The translations under genes and the position numbers were made by a program. This document shows positions 16,390-23,823 of a DNA stretch of 47,480 nt, one piece after another; positions within the stretch are counted from its first letter, which is position 1; every line of letters begins with the position of its first letter. Source of the DNA: Akkermansiaceae bacterium UBA2367 (GTDB lineage Bacteria; Verrucomicrobiota; Verrucomicrobiia; Verrucomicrobiales; DEV007); assembly GCA_002344525.1 (NCBI GenBank), contig DDTJ01000067.1, positions 28,566 to 76,045 of the forward strand. The letters run 5' to 3'. The notes beneath the pieces are model-generated. The model was given only the letters and a program-made list of their open reading frames with translations. It ran no database searches and was not told where the DNA came from.

Positions 16390-16459
16390 CCAATTTCGCG
16401 GATGCCGGGCAGGGGATGGCGTAGAGAAGTTCGTTCCAGCGAAGTTGAGGGGCGAAAAT

Positions 16460-16533
16460 CTGTAGCCGAGGTCACTGACCTCGGTCGGGCGTCGTTTGAA
16501 CGTCCGATCCGGCCTCAGTGAGGCCGGCTACAG
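16460..16533. repeat. CTGTAGCCG palindromic repeat, copy 1
   Basis: A 74-base element with perfect inverted ends (ctgtagccg and cggctacag). It also holds inner hairpins: gaggtcactgacctc and ggcctcagtgaggcc. Close relatives lie at 20878-20946 and, inverted, at 44999-45059. It behaves like a REP or small MITE-like element. Confidence 0.8.
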
Positions 16534-16644
16534 CGCTGGCGCGTCTTTCTACAATCTACCCATCATCCTTGCTGGAATGGACGGCTACGCGATCATCGCT
16601 TCGCGTATCCCGACAGGGGATCGCGAAAAGTCCCGAACTGGAGG

Positions 16645-16668
16645 CAGCAGACGCCGACAGTCTGCTTC
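16645..16668. repeat. AGCAGAC hairpin downstream of rplS
   Basis: agcagac and gtctgct pair around a 7-base loop about 80 bases after the rplS stop. On the minus strand it is followed by a short T-run (ACTTTT). It may serve as the rplS terminator or be another dispersed palindrome. Confidence 0.4.
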
Positions 16669-16747
16669 CGCGTCAACGATGTCAACGCTTCGGGGCGGAA
16701 GTGTCGGGGGAATCGCCGACGATCAGGAACTTCCCCGCCTTGCGCCC

Positions 16748-17107
16748 TCAGGCGCGGGCTTTTTCGTCGACGCTCTTCAAGTTCGTCGCGGCCTTGCCGA
16801 CCCGGTTGCGGAGGTAGTTCAGCTTGGCGCGGCGGACCTTGCCGCGTTTGAGCACCTCGATCTTGGCCGTCTTGGGGGAGTGGATCTGGAAGGTGCGCTC
16901 GACGCCCTCGCCATTCGAGATCTTGCGGACGGTGAACGCCTCGTTGATGCCCGAGCCGTGGCGTCCGATGACGATGCCCTTGTAGATCTGGATGCGCTCC
17001 TTCCCGCCTTCGACGACGCGCGAGTGGACGTTGACGGTGTCGCCGGGACCGAAAGCCGGGACGTCGGTCTTGGTCTGTTCGCGTTCGATTTTCTGGATCA
17101 CGTTCAT
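16748..17107 (-). CDS. rplS: 50S ribosomal protein L19
   Basis: 119 residues from the ATG at 17107, the normal L19 size; a longer ORF from a TTG at 17191 is not supported. Characteristic L19 sequence: MNVIQKIEREQTKTDVPAFG, PGDTVNVHSRVVEGGKERIQ, FEGIVI-type segment reading YKGIVIGRHGSGINEAFTVR, then ERTFQIHSP and the basic end KVRRAKLNYLRNRVGKAA. L19 sits at the 30S-50S interface. The gene stands alone here: the genes on its 5' side are tRNAs on the opposite strand, so the usual trmD-rplS link is broken. The 5' region (17108-17307) is about 200 bases and contains its promoter and that of the tRNAs, neither of which I can place with confidence. Confidence 0.97.
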   Translation of the reverse strand: MNVIQKIEREQTKTDVPAFGPGDTVNVHSRVVEGGKERIQIYKGIVIGRHGSGINEAFTVRKISNGEGVERTFQIHSPKTAKIEVLKRGKVRRAKLNYLRNRVGKAATNLKSVDEKARA

Positions 17108-17307
17108 GGTACTCGGAAAGGCTGGCTGGTAGGGTCCGCGGACAGGACGTCCTCGCGGAGGGCGGCAACTGTGGCCCACATGTTTGAGCAAAGCAACGGA
17201 TTTCCGAATCTTTTTTGTTGCGCGGAATCCCTTCCATGTCTACAGTCCGGCTCGCCAGCCGAGGCCGGGTCGGTTCCCTAGGGAATCGATGCGCTCGTCT
17301 TACCGTA

Positions 17308-17384
17308 GGAGCGGTAGTTCAGTTGGTTAGAACGCCGCCCTGTCACGGCGGAGGTCGCGGGTTCGAGTCCCGTCCGCTCCGCCA
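17308..17384 (+). tRNA. tRNA-Asp (GTC)
   Basis: 77 bases with a full cloverleaf: acceptor GGAGCGG/CCGCTCC, anticodon stem CCGCC/GGCGG around loop CTGTCAC (anticodon GTC, 17342-17344), T arm GTTCGAGTCC, and a genome-encoded CCA at 17382-17384. It is followed 23 bases later by the initiator tRNA on the same strand, so the two are probably one transcript. Confidence 0.96.
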
Positions 17385-17407
17385 TCGGTAACATTCATTT
17401 TTTAAAT

Positions 17408-17481
17408 CGCGGGATGGAGCAGTCTGGTAGCTCGTCAGGCTCATAACCTGAAGGCCGCAGGTTCAAATCCTGCTCCCGCAA
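17408..17481 (+). tRNA. initiator tRNA-fMet (CAT)
   Basis: 74 bases, with no encoded CCA (CTT follows). Position 1 is C and position 72 is A, the unpaired end that marks bacterial initiator tRNA. The D loop AGTCTGGTA and T loop TTCAAAT also fit. The anticodon stem is TCAGG/CCTGA around CTCATAA, so the pairs at 29:41, 30:40 and 31:39 are A-T, G-C, G-C rather than the usual three G-C pairs. A terminator follows. Confidence 0.94.
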
Positions 17482-17490
17482 CTTCTTCGA

Positions 17491-17525
17491 AAGCCCTCCA
17501 GCCCAACGGGTTGGAGGGCTTTTTG
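17491..17525 (+). terminator. Rho-independent terminator of the tRNA operon
   Basis: AAGCCCTCCAGCCC (17491-17504) pairs with GGGTTGGAGGGCTT (17508-17521) over 14 positions with one G-T wobble and a loop of AAC, followed by a T-run. It ends the tRNA-Asp/tRNA-fMet transcript; in the other direction it lies after the stop of Gfo/Idh/MocA no. 3 and may serve that gene as well. Confidence 0.88.
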
Positions 17526-17609
17526 TGTTCCGGGGGAGAGGGCGGGCCGCAGGGATGTCACATGGGGGAACCCCGGCGACCGCTGATTGATCGGCACCCC
17601 TCGGAGAGT

Positions 17610-19109
17610 TCAAAGCACCTCCGGCACCACGTAGGGCGCACGGTATTCGCGGGTCGCGAGCCGGTTCGCGGAGGCGTCGAGCTCGCCGTTGCCCTCGGCC
17701 CATTCGGTCTCGGGGTTGAACTGGAGCATGGGGCCGAGCACGAGGCTCTCCTGCGCGAGATCGACGCCGTTGCGGGCGAGGTGGTCGGACATGGAGCCGA
17801 AACGCTCCGCGAGGAGGGCATCGCCTTGGATGCGCTCGAGGATCTCGCCTTTCTTCAGGGCTTCGCCGAGGCGGTGGGAGATGAGGCCGGTGTGGCAGAG
17901 GGCGCTGGAAAGGTGGGTCTCCTCGCAGTCCGCGTAGAGCCTGTCGGTCTTCCGGCTTTTCACCGCCGAGATGAAGTTCTCGAAGATGTCTTCGGTTTCG
18001 AGGGGGGCGGGGGCCGGCATCTCCTTGCCCTCGGCGTCCTTGATTTTGACCTTGCCGCTGGCGTCGGTGAAGACCCAGCCGCCCTCGCAGGCGACGACGA
18101 CGGAGACCCCGCTCGCGCCTTCGAACTCCTCGGGCGACTCCATGCTCTTGGCCCATTCCGCTTGGGAGGCCTTATCCTTCGGCAGACCGCGGGTCTCGAA
18201 GATCAGGGGAGCCGCCTCGTAGTCGTGCCAGACGAGCTGGGTGTTCGGGGTCTCGCCGTCGTCGTCGTAGCCGAGGCGACCGCCGATGCTGAGGGTGCGG
18301 GGGGCGATGGCATCCTCGCCGAGATACCAGCGGGCCACGTCCATCTGGTGGATGCCTTGGTTGCCCATGTCGCCGTTGCCGTAGGCGTAGAACCAATGCC
18401 AGTCGTAGTGGAACTTCTGGCGGCGCAGGGGCGACTCCAACTCGGCGGGGCCGCTCCAGAGGTCGTAGTTCACGCCTTCGGGAATGGTGCCGTTGCCGCC
18501 TTTGCCGATGGACTGGCGCGCTTTGTAGCACATCCCCTTCACGTATTTGATCTTTCCGAGGCCGCCTTCGCGGACGAACTTCACCGCCGCCTGGATCGAA
18601 CCGATGGCGCGGCTCTGGGTGCCGCCTTGGCAGATTTTGCCCTCTTTGCGGGCGAGCTTCACGAGTTGGCGGCCCTCCCAGACGTTGTGGGAGATCGGCT
18701 TCTCGACGTAGGCGTCCTTGCCTGCCTGGATGGCCCAGACCCCGGCGAGGGTGTGCCAGTGGTTCGGCGTGGCTGTGGACATCACGTCGATGTCGCCTTT
18801 CTCGAACATTTCGCGCATGTCGAGGTAGCCTTTCACCGCGATCTTCTGCTTGTCCGAGACTTGGTTGACCTTGGCGTCGAGCACGGTGGGGTCGGCGTCG
18901 CAGATGGCCGTGGTGCGCACTCCCTTCATGCTGGTGAAGGCGCTGATGTGGGCTCCGCCGCGACCGTTCACCCCGATGATGCCGACGCGGATGTCGTCGT
19001 TCGCGCCGAGGACGCGGGAGTTGGGCCAAGCGAGGGCGAGGCCGAAGCCGGCTCCGTATTTGAGGACTTGGCGACGGTCGATGGTGGCGGGCGGGGTCGG
19101 GGTGCTCAT
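17610..19109 (-). CDS. Gfo/Idh/MocA family oxidoreductase, Tat-type (no. 3)
   Basis: 499 residues. A twin-arginine motif (DRRQVLKYG, about residues 11-19) and a short hydrophobic run precede the Rossmann fold (IRVGIIGVNGRGGAH). The EKP motif is present (YVEKPISHN), and GNGDMGNQGIHQMDVARWYL replaces the GTGALGDM segment of the other two genes, so this belongs to a different subfamily. A C-terminal stretch (LETEDIFENFISAVKSRKTD, CHTGLISHRLG) is typical of large PVC-type members. Predicted to be an exported NAD(P)-dependent oxidoreductase of unknown substrate. It is transcribed alone, towards the tRNA operon. Confidence 0.91.
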   Translation of the reverse strand: MSTPTPPATIDRRQVLKYGAGFGLALAWPNSRVLGANDDIRVGIIGVNGRGGAHISAFTSMKGVRTTAICDADPTVLDAKVNQVSDKQKIAVKGYLDMREMFEKGDIDVMSTATPNHWHTLAGVWAIQAGKDAYVEKPISHNVWEGRQLVKLARKEGKICQGGTQSRAIGSIQAAVKFVREGGLGKIKYVKGMCYKARQSIGKGGNGTIPEGVNYDLWSGPAELESPLRRQKFHYDWHWFYAYGNGDMGNQGIHQMDVARWYLGEDAIAPRTLSIGGRLGYDDDGETPNTQLVWHDYEAAPLIFETRGLPKDKASQAEWAKSMESPEEFEGASGVSVVVACEGGWVFTDASGKVKIKDAEGKEMPAPAPLETEDIFENFISAVKSRKTDRLYADCEETHLSSALCHTGLISHRLGEALKKGEILERIQGDALLAERFGSMSDHLARNGVDLAQESLVLGPMLQFNPETEWAEGNGELDASANRLATREYRAPYVVPEVL

Positions 19110-19176
19110 AATAGGATCATGCTACGCACAACCGGGCGGAAGGGCAATCCCGAAGAACTCGCGCAGTCGCGGGTCT

Positions 19177-19265
19177 GGCCCGCATTTCCCGCACCCTTTC
19201 TGCTGCGCCTTGCCGGAACGGCCCTCGCAGCGTCTCGCGACGAAAGGGTGCGAGAAATACGGGCC
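19177..19265. repeat. 24-bp inverted repeat between divergent genes
   Basis: ggcccgcatttcccgcaccc... (19177-19200) is inverted at 19242-19265 with two mismatches in 24. Inner gctgcg/cgcagc pairing can extend the stem. It fills much of the 204-base gap between the divergent Gfo/Idh/MocA no. 3 and D,D-peptidase genes, where their promoters must also lie. Confidence 0.7.
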
Positions 19266-19313
19266 GGGGTCTTTTTGTGGAAAGCGGCGGGGCCTGGGCT
19301 AAGATCGGAGGGG

Positions 19314-20831
19314 ATGGTCAAAAATCTCGTCATCGCCGCGCTCGCGCTCGCCCTCGTCGTTTCGCTCGTTTTCCACTTCGCGGGAGGCGGGCCCGACGGT
19401 GCGCCACCGCCCGCCGCCGAACCCGCGCCGCCTGCCGAAAGCCAGGCCGCCACCGGACCCGAAACCAGCGCCGAGCCCGTCCCCGAGCCGCAGCCGGAAC
19501 CTGCGCCCGCGCCGGACCCGCTGCCCGCCGCCCTCGCCGCCATCCTCGACGAAGCCGCCGCCGATCCCCGCTTCGCCGGGGCGGCCATCGGCTTCTGCCT
19601 CGTCGGTTCCGACGGGGAGGTCCTCTACGAGCGCGCCGGCAGGGTTGCGCAGATTCCCGCCTCCGCGCTGAAGACCCTCACCACGGCGACGGCGCTGGAG
19701 GTGCTGGGCCCCGACTTCCGCTTCGAGACCCGCCTCGGGACGAGCGCTCCGGCGGACCCCGCGAAACCCGAGGCCGATCTCGTCGTTCTTGGAGGGGGCG
19801 ACCCGACCCTTTCCTCCGCCGATCTGGAGGCGTGGGCGAAGCGCCTCGCCGAAGCCGGGGCGAAGACCATCCCCGGTCGCATCGTTGGCGACGGGCGGCA
19901 TTTCGCGGGCTCGCCCTTCGCCGATTTCTGGAACTGGGGCGATATCGGGAACGGTTTCGGCAGCCCTGTCTCGGGCCTGAATTTCAACCACAACCGCTTC
20001 ACCGCGGTCTTCGAGCCGGGGGAGAAGGAGGGCGATCCCGCCCGTCTGCTCGGGACCTTCCCCGAGGTGCCCGGCGTCTCCTGGTGGAACGAGGCCCGCA
20101 CCGCGGCGGAGGGCTCGGGCGACGGGATCGTCATCCACGGGGGGGAGCGCGCCGCCGTGATGCATCTGCGCGGCACGGTGCCGCCGGGGGAGCCGTTCGA
20201 GGTCGCGGGCGCGGTGCCCGATCCGGAGCGCTTCGCCGCCTCGCATCTCCGCGCCGCCTTGATCGCCGCCGGCATCGAGGTCGCGGGGGAGGCTGTCGGG
20301 GCGGGCGAACTGTTTCTGAAAGGCGAGGCCGTCCCTGAGATTGCCGAGGAGCTGCTGGCGCACCGCTCCCCGCCGCTCCTCGACATCGTCAAGAGCATCC
20401 ACGAGACCTCCGACAACCACGAGACCGAATGCGTTTATCTCACCCTGGGCCTCCGCGCCGGCCTCCCGCCCGACGAGGCGGTGCGTCGGCATTGGCGGCA
20501 GCGTGGGTTGGAGCTGGAGGGCCTGCGCATGGTCGATGGATCGGGCCTCGCGCGGGCCGACCACATCACGCCCGAGTCGCTCGCTCGGCTCCAGCATTTC
20601 GCGGCGACCGGACCGGCGGGCGAGGACTACGCCGCCTCGCTGCTGAGCACGGGCGAGGGGAGGATCCGTTTCAAAGCCGGGGCGATGTCCTCGGTGCGGT
20701 CCTACACCGGTTTCGTTGATCGCGAAGGGGAGAGGCTCGCCTTCGCCCTGATTGTCAACCATTATCCCGACGGAGCGGCGGTGCGCGATTTGCAAGCGGC
20801 GGTGTTCGAGGCCTTGCTGGGGGAGGAGTGA
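19314..20831 (+). CDS. dacB: D-alanyl-D-alanine carboxypeptidase/endopeptidase, PBP4 type (family S13)
   Basis: 505 residues from the ATG at 19314, preceded by GGAGG. A hydrophobic N-terminus (MVKNLVIAALALALVVSLVF) acts as signal or anchor, followed by a Pro/Ala/Glu-rich linker to about residue 70. The penicillin-binding motifs are in order: SxxK (Ser117-Ala-Leu-Lys120), SDN (366-368) and, in place of KTG, Lys454-Ala-Gly. The wide gap between the first two motifs matches the inserted domains of S13 enzymes, and DGSGLAR follows. It should trim or cleave peptidoglycan cross-links in the periplasm. It is convergent with the caspase gene at 20990. Confidence 0.9.
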   Translation: MVKNLVIAALALALVVSLVFHFAGGGPDGAPPPAAEPAPPAESQAATGPETSAEPVPEPQPEPAPAPDPLPAALAAILDEAAADPRFAGAAIGFCLVGSDGEVLYERAGRVAQIPASALKTLTTATALEVLGPDFRFETRLGTSAPADPAKPEADLVVLGGGDPTLSSADLEAWAKRLAEAGAKTIPGRIVGDGRHFAGSPFADFWNWGDIGNGFGSPVSGLNFNHNRFTAVFEPGEKEGDPARLLGTFPEVPGVSWWNEARTAAEGSGDGIVIHGGERAAVMHLRGTVPPGEPFEVAGAVPDPERFAASHLRAALIAAGIEVAGEAVGAGELFLKGEAVPEIAEELLAHRSPPLLDIVKSIHETSDNHETECVYLTLGLRAGLPPDEAVRRHWRQRGLELEGLRMVDGSGLARADHITPESLARLQHFAATGPAGEDYAASLLSTGEGRIRFKAGAMSSVRSYTGFVDREGERLAFALIVNHYPDGAAVRDLQAAVFEALLGEE

Positions 20832-20877
20832 TGGTCGGGTCTTTGGGCGGAGCTTGGAGGACCGTCCGACGCTGGAT

Positions 20878-20946
20878 CTGTAGATAAGGTCATTGACCTC
20901 GGTCGGGCGTCGTTTGGACATCCGATCCGGCTGAGGCCGGCTACAG
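20878..20946. repeat. CTGTAGCCG palindromic repeat, copy 2
   Basis: A shorter copy of the 16460-16533 element, sharing gacctcggtcgggcgtcgtt and the end ggccggctacag. It lies between the convergent dacB and caspase genes, where its hairpins could act as a bidirectional terminator. Confidence 0.8.
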
Positions 20947-20989
20947 GAGGGGCCGTAGGACGTCCCTCGGAACGCCGACCGAGCAGGGT

Positions 20990-22618
20990 TCACCGGATGG
21001 CGATACCCTGTTTGGCCAGCACTTCGTCGAGGCGCGTGCCGGCGGCTTCGAACTCCTCGCTCGCGGGGGCCATCTTGGCGATGCGCTCGGCGAGCCGGAG
21101 GTCGGTCGAGGCGAGGCGGGCGACGACGGCGCTGACCGACGCCGGATCGTCCCAATCGACGGGGGGCATCTCCGCGAGGGTGCCGGCGATCAAGGCGAGG
21201 GGGCGGCGGTAATCCTCGAAAGCCGTCGCGATCTCGGCGGGCACCCCCGCGCTGTCGACCCCGCCCAAGGCGGCGGAGAGGTCCGCGAGGTGGAGCATCC
21301 GCCGCGCGTTCCCCGCGCCGACGGGCGGGGTGGGATGGCGTTTGACGGCGGCGGAGAGCTGCCCGACGAAGCGGTCGAGGGCGGCCGGGTCGGCGTCGGC
21401 GGACCGGGGCGCGTTCTCGACCGGGGCGAGGAGCTTTTCACGAAGCTCGTCCAAAGCCCCCCGGAGACTCCTCATTTTCTCCATGGCTTGGAGGAGCCGT
21501 TCAACCTTTCCAGACATCTCGACATCGCCCTCCGCAGCACGGATCAACGCCTCTGTGTCGTGCCATTCCCCGGACGCGAACCCCTCGGGAAAGGCGGCGC
21601 TTTGTTCGAGCATGTCACGGGTGGCGGAAACGAAGGAGCGATGGGCTTCAGCGAGATCCCTGGGCAAACCCTCGGCGGGAATCGCCAAGTAGCCGCCCAA
21701 CACCATGGCGGTTCCCTCTTTCATCGAATCGGGGGGCCTCGTCGCCCCCACCTGCCCTTCGAAGTCGGAAAGCGTTTGGAAATAGCGTTCGACCGCATTG
21801 CCACCTCCGCCCGCCGCCATCGCCGGGGCTGGAGGGAGGGGCGCAGCGGCGACCGCGCCGCCGGTCTTGAAGAAGAAAGGCTCGAGGAAGCTGCCCGACT
21901 CCCAGGTGCGCTGCGCCCCAGCGGTGGTCTGGTGGACTTCCATCCGCACTTGGTCGAAGAGGTCGCCGTGCTTCAATCCGCTGGGAATCCAGCGCGCGAG
22001 GGCCTTCGCGTAGGGGCTGTTGCCGTCCTCCCCGTCGAGGGCGGACTGGCCCGGCTTCGCCGCGTAGGCGATGATGATGTCGCCGTCGATATTGATTTCG
22101 GCGAGGCCGCGCTTCTTGATCCCCCTCGTGAGCCATCCGATGTCGTTGGGCACTTCGCGGCAGCAGTCGAGGAAGAGGAAACTGCTCTTTGCCCCGGCCA
22201 GGAGCATGGCGCTGGCGAAGGTCTCGGCGTCCATCGCCTCCTCGCCGAGGCGGCTGCGGGCTTGGAGCTTCGCGTTGCTGCCCATCAGGTAGTTCTTCCC
22301 TTCGAACTCGATCCCGTGCCCGGCGAAGTAGAAGACGGCGGTCCCGCCTTTCGGGATGGCGTTCTCGAAGTTTGCCAGGACCGCGTCCATCTCCGAGCGC
22401 GTCGCGTTCTCCGCGTGGAAGACTTGGAAGCCGAGCCTGTCGAGGGTGTCCCGGATCAAGGCGGCGTCCTTGGCGCAGTTGGCGAGGGAGGGGAAGTTGC
22501 CGTCTGCGGGGTAGGCGTCGTTCCCGATGACGAGGGCAATGCGGTCTTGGCCATGGAGGACGACGCCGGAAAGCGCCAGGATCGCGACGGCGAAAGCGGA
22601 AAAACGCGGGGTCTTCAT
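20990..22618 (-). CDS. exported caspase-family protein (peptidase C14), second copy
   Basis: 542 residues from the ATG at 22618, which opens a signal peptide (MKTPRFSAFAVAILALSGVV, then LHG/QDR). The caspase domain (about residues 25-235) begins RIALVIGNDAYP and has His101 in YFAGHGIEF and Cys153 in LDCCREV, with SGSFLEPFF at its end. The C-terminal half (about 290-542) is helical and unrecognised. It lacks the DUF4384 of the other caspase, and its catalytic region is only distantly similar, so this is not a recent duplicate. It is divergent from the LysR regulator across 146 bases, so the regulator may control it. Predicted exported cysteine protease; its substrate is unknown. Confidence 0.88.
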   Translation of the reverse strand: MKTPRFSAFAVAILALSGVVLHGQDRIALVIGNDAYPADGNFPSLANCAKDAALIRDTLDRLGFQVFHAENATRSEMDAVLANFENAIPKGGTAVFYFAGHGIEFEGKNYLMGSNAKLQARSRLGEEAMDAETFASAMLLAGAKSSFLFLDCCREVPNDIGWLTRGIKKRGLAEINIDGDIIIAYAAKPGQSALDGEDGNSPYAKALARWIPSGLKHGDLFDQVRMEVHQTTAGAQRTWESGSFLEPFFFKTGGAVAAAPLPPAPAMAAGGGGNAVERYFQTLSDFEGQVGATRPPDSMKEGTAMVLGGYLAIPAEGLPRDLAEAHRSFVSATRDMLEQSAAFPEGFASGEWHDTEALIRAAEGDVEMSGKVERLLQAMEKMRSLRGALDELREKLLAPVENAPRSADADPAALDRFVGQLSAAVKRHPTPPVGAGNARRMLHLADLSAALGGVDSAGVPAEIATAFEDYRRPLALIAGTLAEMPPVDWDDPASVSAVVARLASTDLRLAERIAKMAPASEEFEAAGTRLDEVLAKQGIAIR

Positions 22619-22718
22619 GCGGATTCTTTCGATGAGAGACGAATCGGATGGCACATCTTGCCGGATTTTCCCACGTTTCGACACCGTCTCAAAACGGAAT
22701 TTTCGCGAATCCGCCTTC

Positions 22719-22754
22719 TTGCCAAGGGAGCCACGCCTGCTTATCCCTTGGGAA
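22719..22754. promoter_or_regulatory. candidate LysR operator
   Basis: TTGCCAAGGG (22719-22728) and CCCTTGGGAA (22745-22754) form an inverted repeat with one mismatch in 10 and a 16-base spacer. It ends 10 bases before the LysR start codon, in the gap shared with the divergent caspase gene. The position fits autoregulation, but the spacing is wider than a classical T-N11-A box. Confidence 0.4.
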
Positions 22755-22764
22755 CGACCTCCCC

Positions 22765-23652
22765 ATGCACATCGAAACCTTCCAGGTCTTCTGCGATCTC
22801 GTGGACACGGCCAGCTTCTCCGAGGCGGGGGTGCGCAACGGCATCAGCCAGAGCGCGGTGAGCCAGCAGGTCCGCGCCCTCGAGGAGCGCTACGGCGTCG
22901 TCCTCGTGGAGCGGGGGCGGCGGAATTTCGCGGTCACGCCCGAGGGCGAGGCTTTCCTCCACGCCGCCCGAGGCATCGTCGAGGCTTGGCACCGCATCGA
23001 GCAGGACATCGGCAGGATGCGCGACGTCGTGGCCGGGCCGCTCACCGTCGCGACGGTCTACAGCATCGGCTTCCACGAGCTGCCGCCCTATCTGGAGGAA
23101 TACCGCCGCCGCTTCCCCGAGGTCGATCTGCAGGTCCACTACCGCCGCTCGAACCAGGTCTACGCCGACGTCTCGGAGAACCGTGCCGATCTCGGCCTCG
23201 TCGCCTACCCGCAGGAGCGCAAGGGCGTCGAGATCGAGCCCGCCTGGCGCGACCGCCTCGTCGTGATCTGCCCGCCCGGTCATCCCCTGGCGAAGAGAAG
23301 CGCCCTCGACCTGAAAGCCCTCGACGGGCAGCGCTTCATCTCCTTCGAGCCCGACCTGCCCACGCGCAAGGCCATCGACGCGATGCTCGCCCAAGCCGGG
23401 GTCGCGGTGAAGGAGGTCGTCGAATTCGACAACATCGAGACGGTGAAGCGCGGCGTCCTCATCGAGAACGCCCTCTCCATCGTGCCGGGCGAGAGCGTGC
23501 GGTCCGAGGTGGAGTCGGGTACCCTCGTCCGCATCCCCATCCACGGGAAGTCCGTCTGGCGTCCCCTCGGCATCGTGCGCCGCCGCAGCCGGCCGGTCAC
23601 CCCGGCGATGCGCGAGATGATCGCCCTGCTGAAGGGGAGTGGCGGGAAATAG
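22765..23652 (+). CDS. LysR-family transcriptional regulator
   Basis: 295 residues from the ATG at 22765. The N-terminal helix-turn-helix is clear (FQVFCDLVDTASFSEAGVRN, ISQSAVSQQVRALEERYGVV, then RGRRNFAVTPEGEAF). The effector domain follows from about residue 90 (GPLTVATVYSIG, VDLQVHYRRSNQVY, DLGLVAYP, GHPLA). Such proteins bind DNA as tetramers and respond to a small ligand; the effector domain resembles CysB/CysL-like members, but the ligand cannot be named. It is divergent from the exported caspase, the usual arrangement for a LysR target. The VWA gene lies 171 bases downstream on the same strand. Confidence 0.94.
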   Translation: MHIETFQVFCDLVDTASFSEAGVRNGISQSAVSQQVRALEERYGVVLVERGRRNFAVTPEGEAFLHAARGIVEAWHRIEQDIGRMRDVVAGPLTVATVYSIGFHELPPYLEEYRRRFPEVDLQVHYRRSNQVYADVSENRADLGLVAYPQERKGVEIEPAWRDRLVVICPPGHPLAKRSALDLKALDGQRFISFEPDLPTRKAIDAMLAQAGVAVKEVVEFDNIETVKRGVLIENALSIVPGESVRSEVESGTLVRIPIHGKSVWRPLGIVRRRSRPVTPAMREMIALLKGSGGK

Positions 23653-23823
23653 GGTGGGGGGATGCCTTCGTTTCCACTCCTGCGCTCGTCGAAGTTCACT
23701 GCCTCTGCCAAACCACCGCGAACGCATTCCCTCGCCTTCCGGCACTCCTTGTGTCACAATAGGCCAGACTTCCGCCAACTTCCCGGGGAGCATCCCTCTC
23801 TTCATCCTTCTCATCCCGCCCTC

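Noticed and set aside
17205..17307. A -35/-10 promoter before tRNA-Asp (TTGTTG at 17215 with TACAGT or TGTCTA)
   Set aside because: Spacing or -10 sequence is poor for each combination; a promoter must exist here but cannot be placed.
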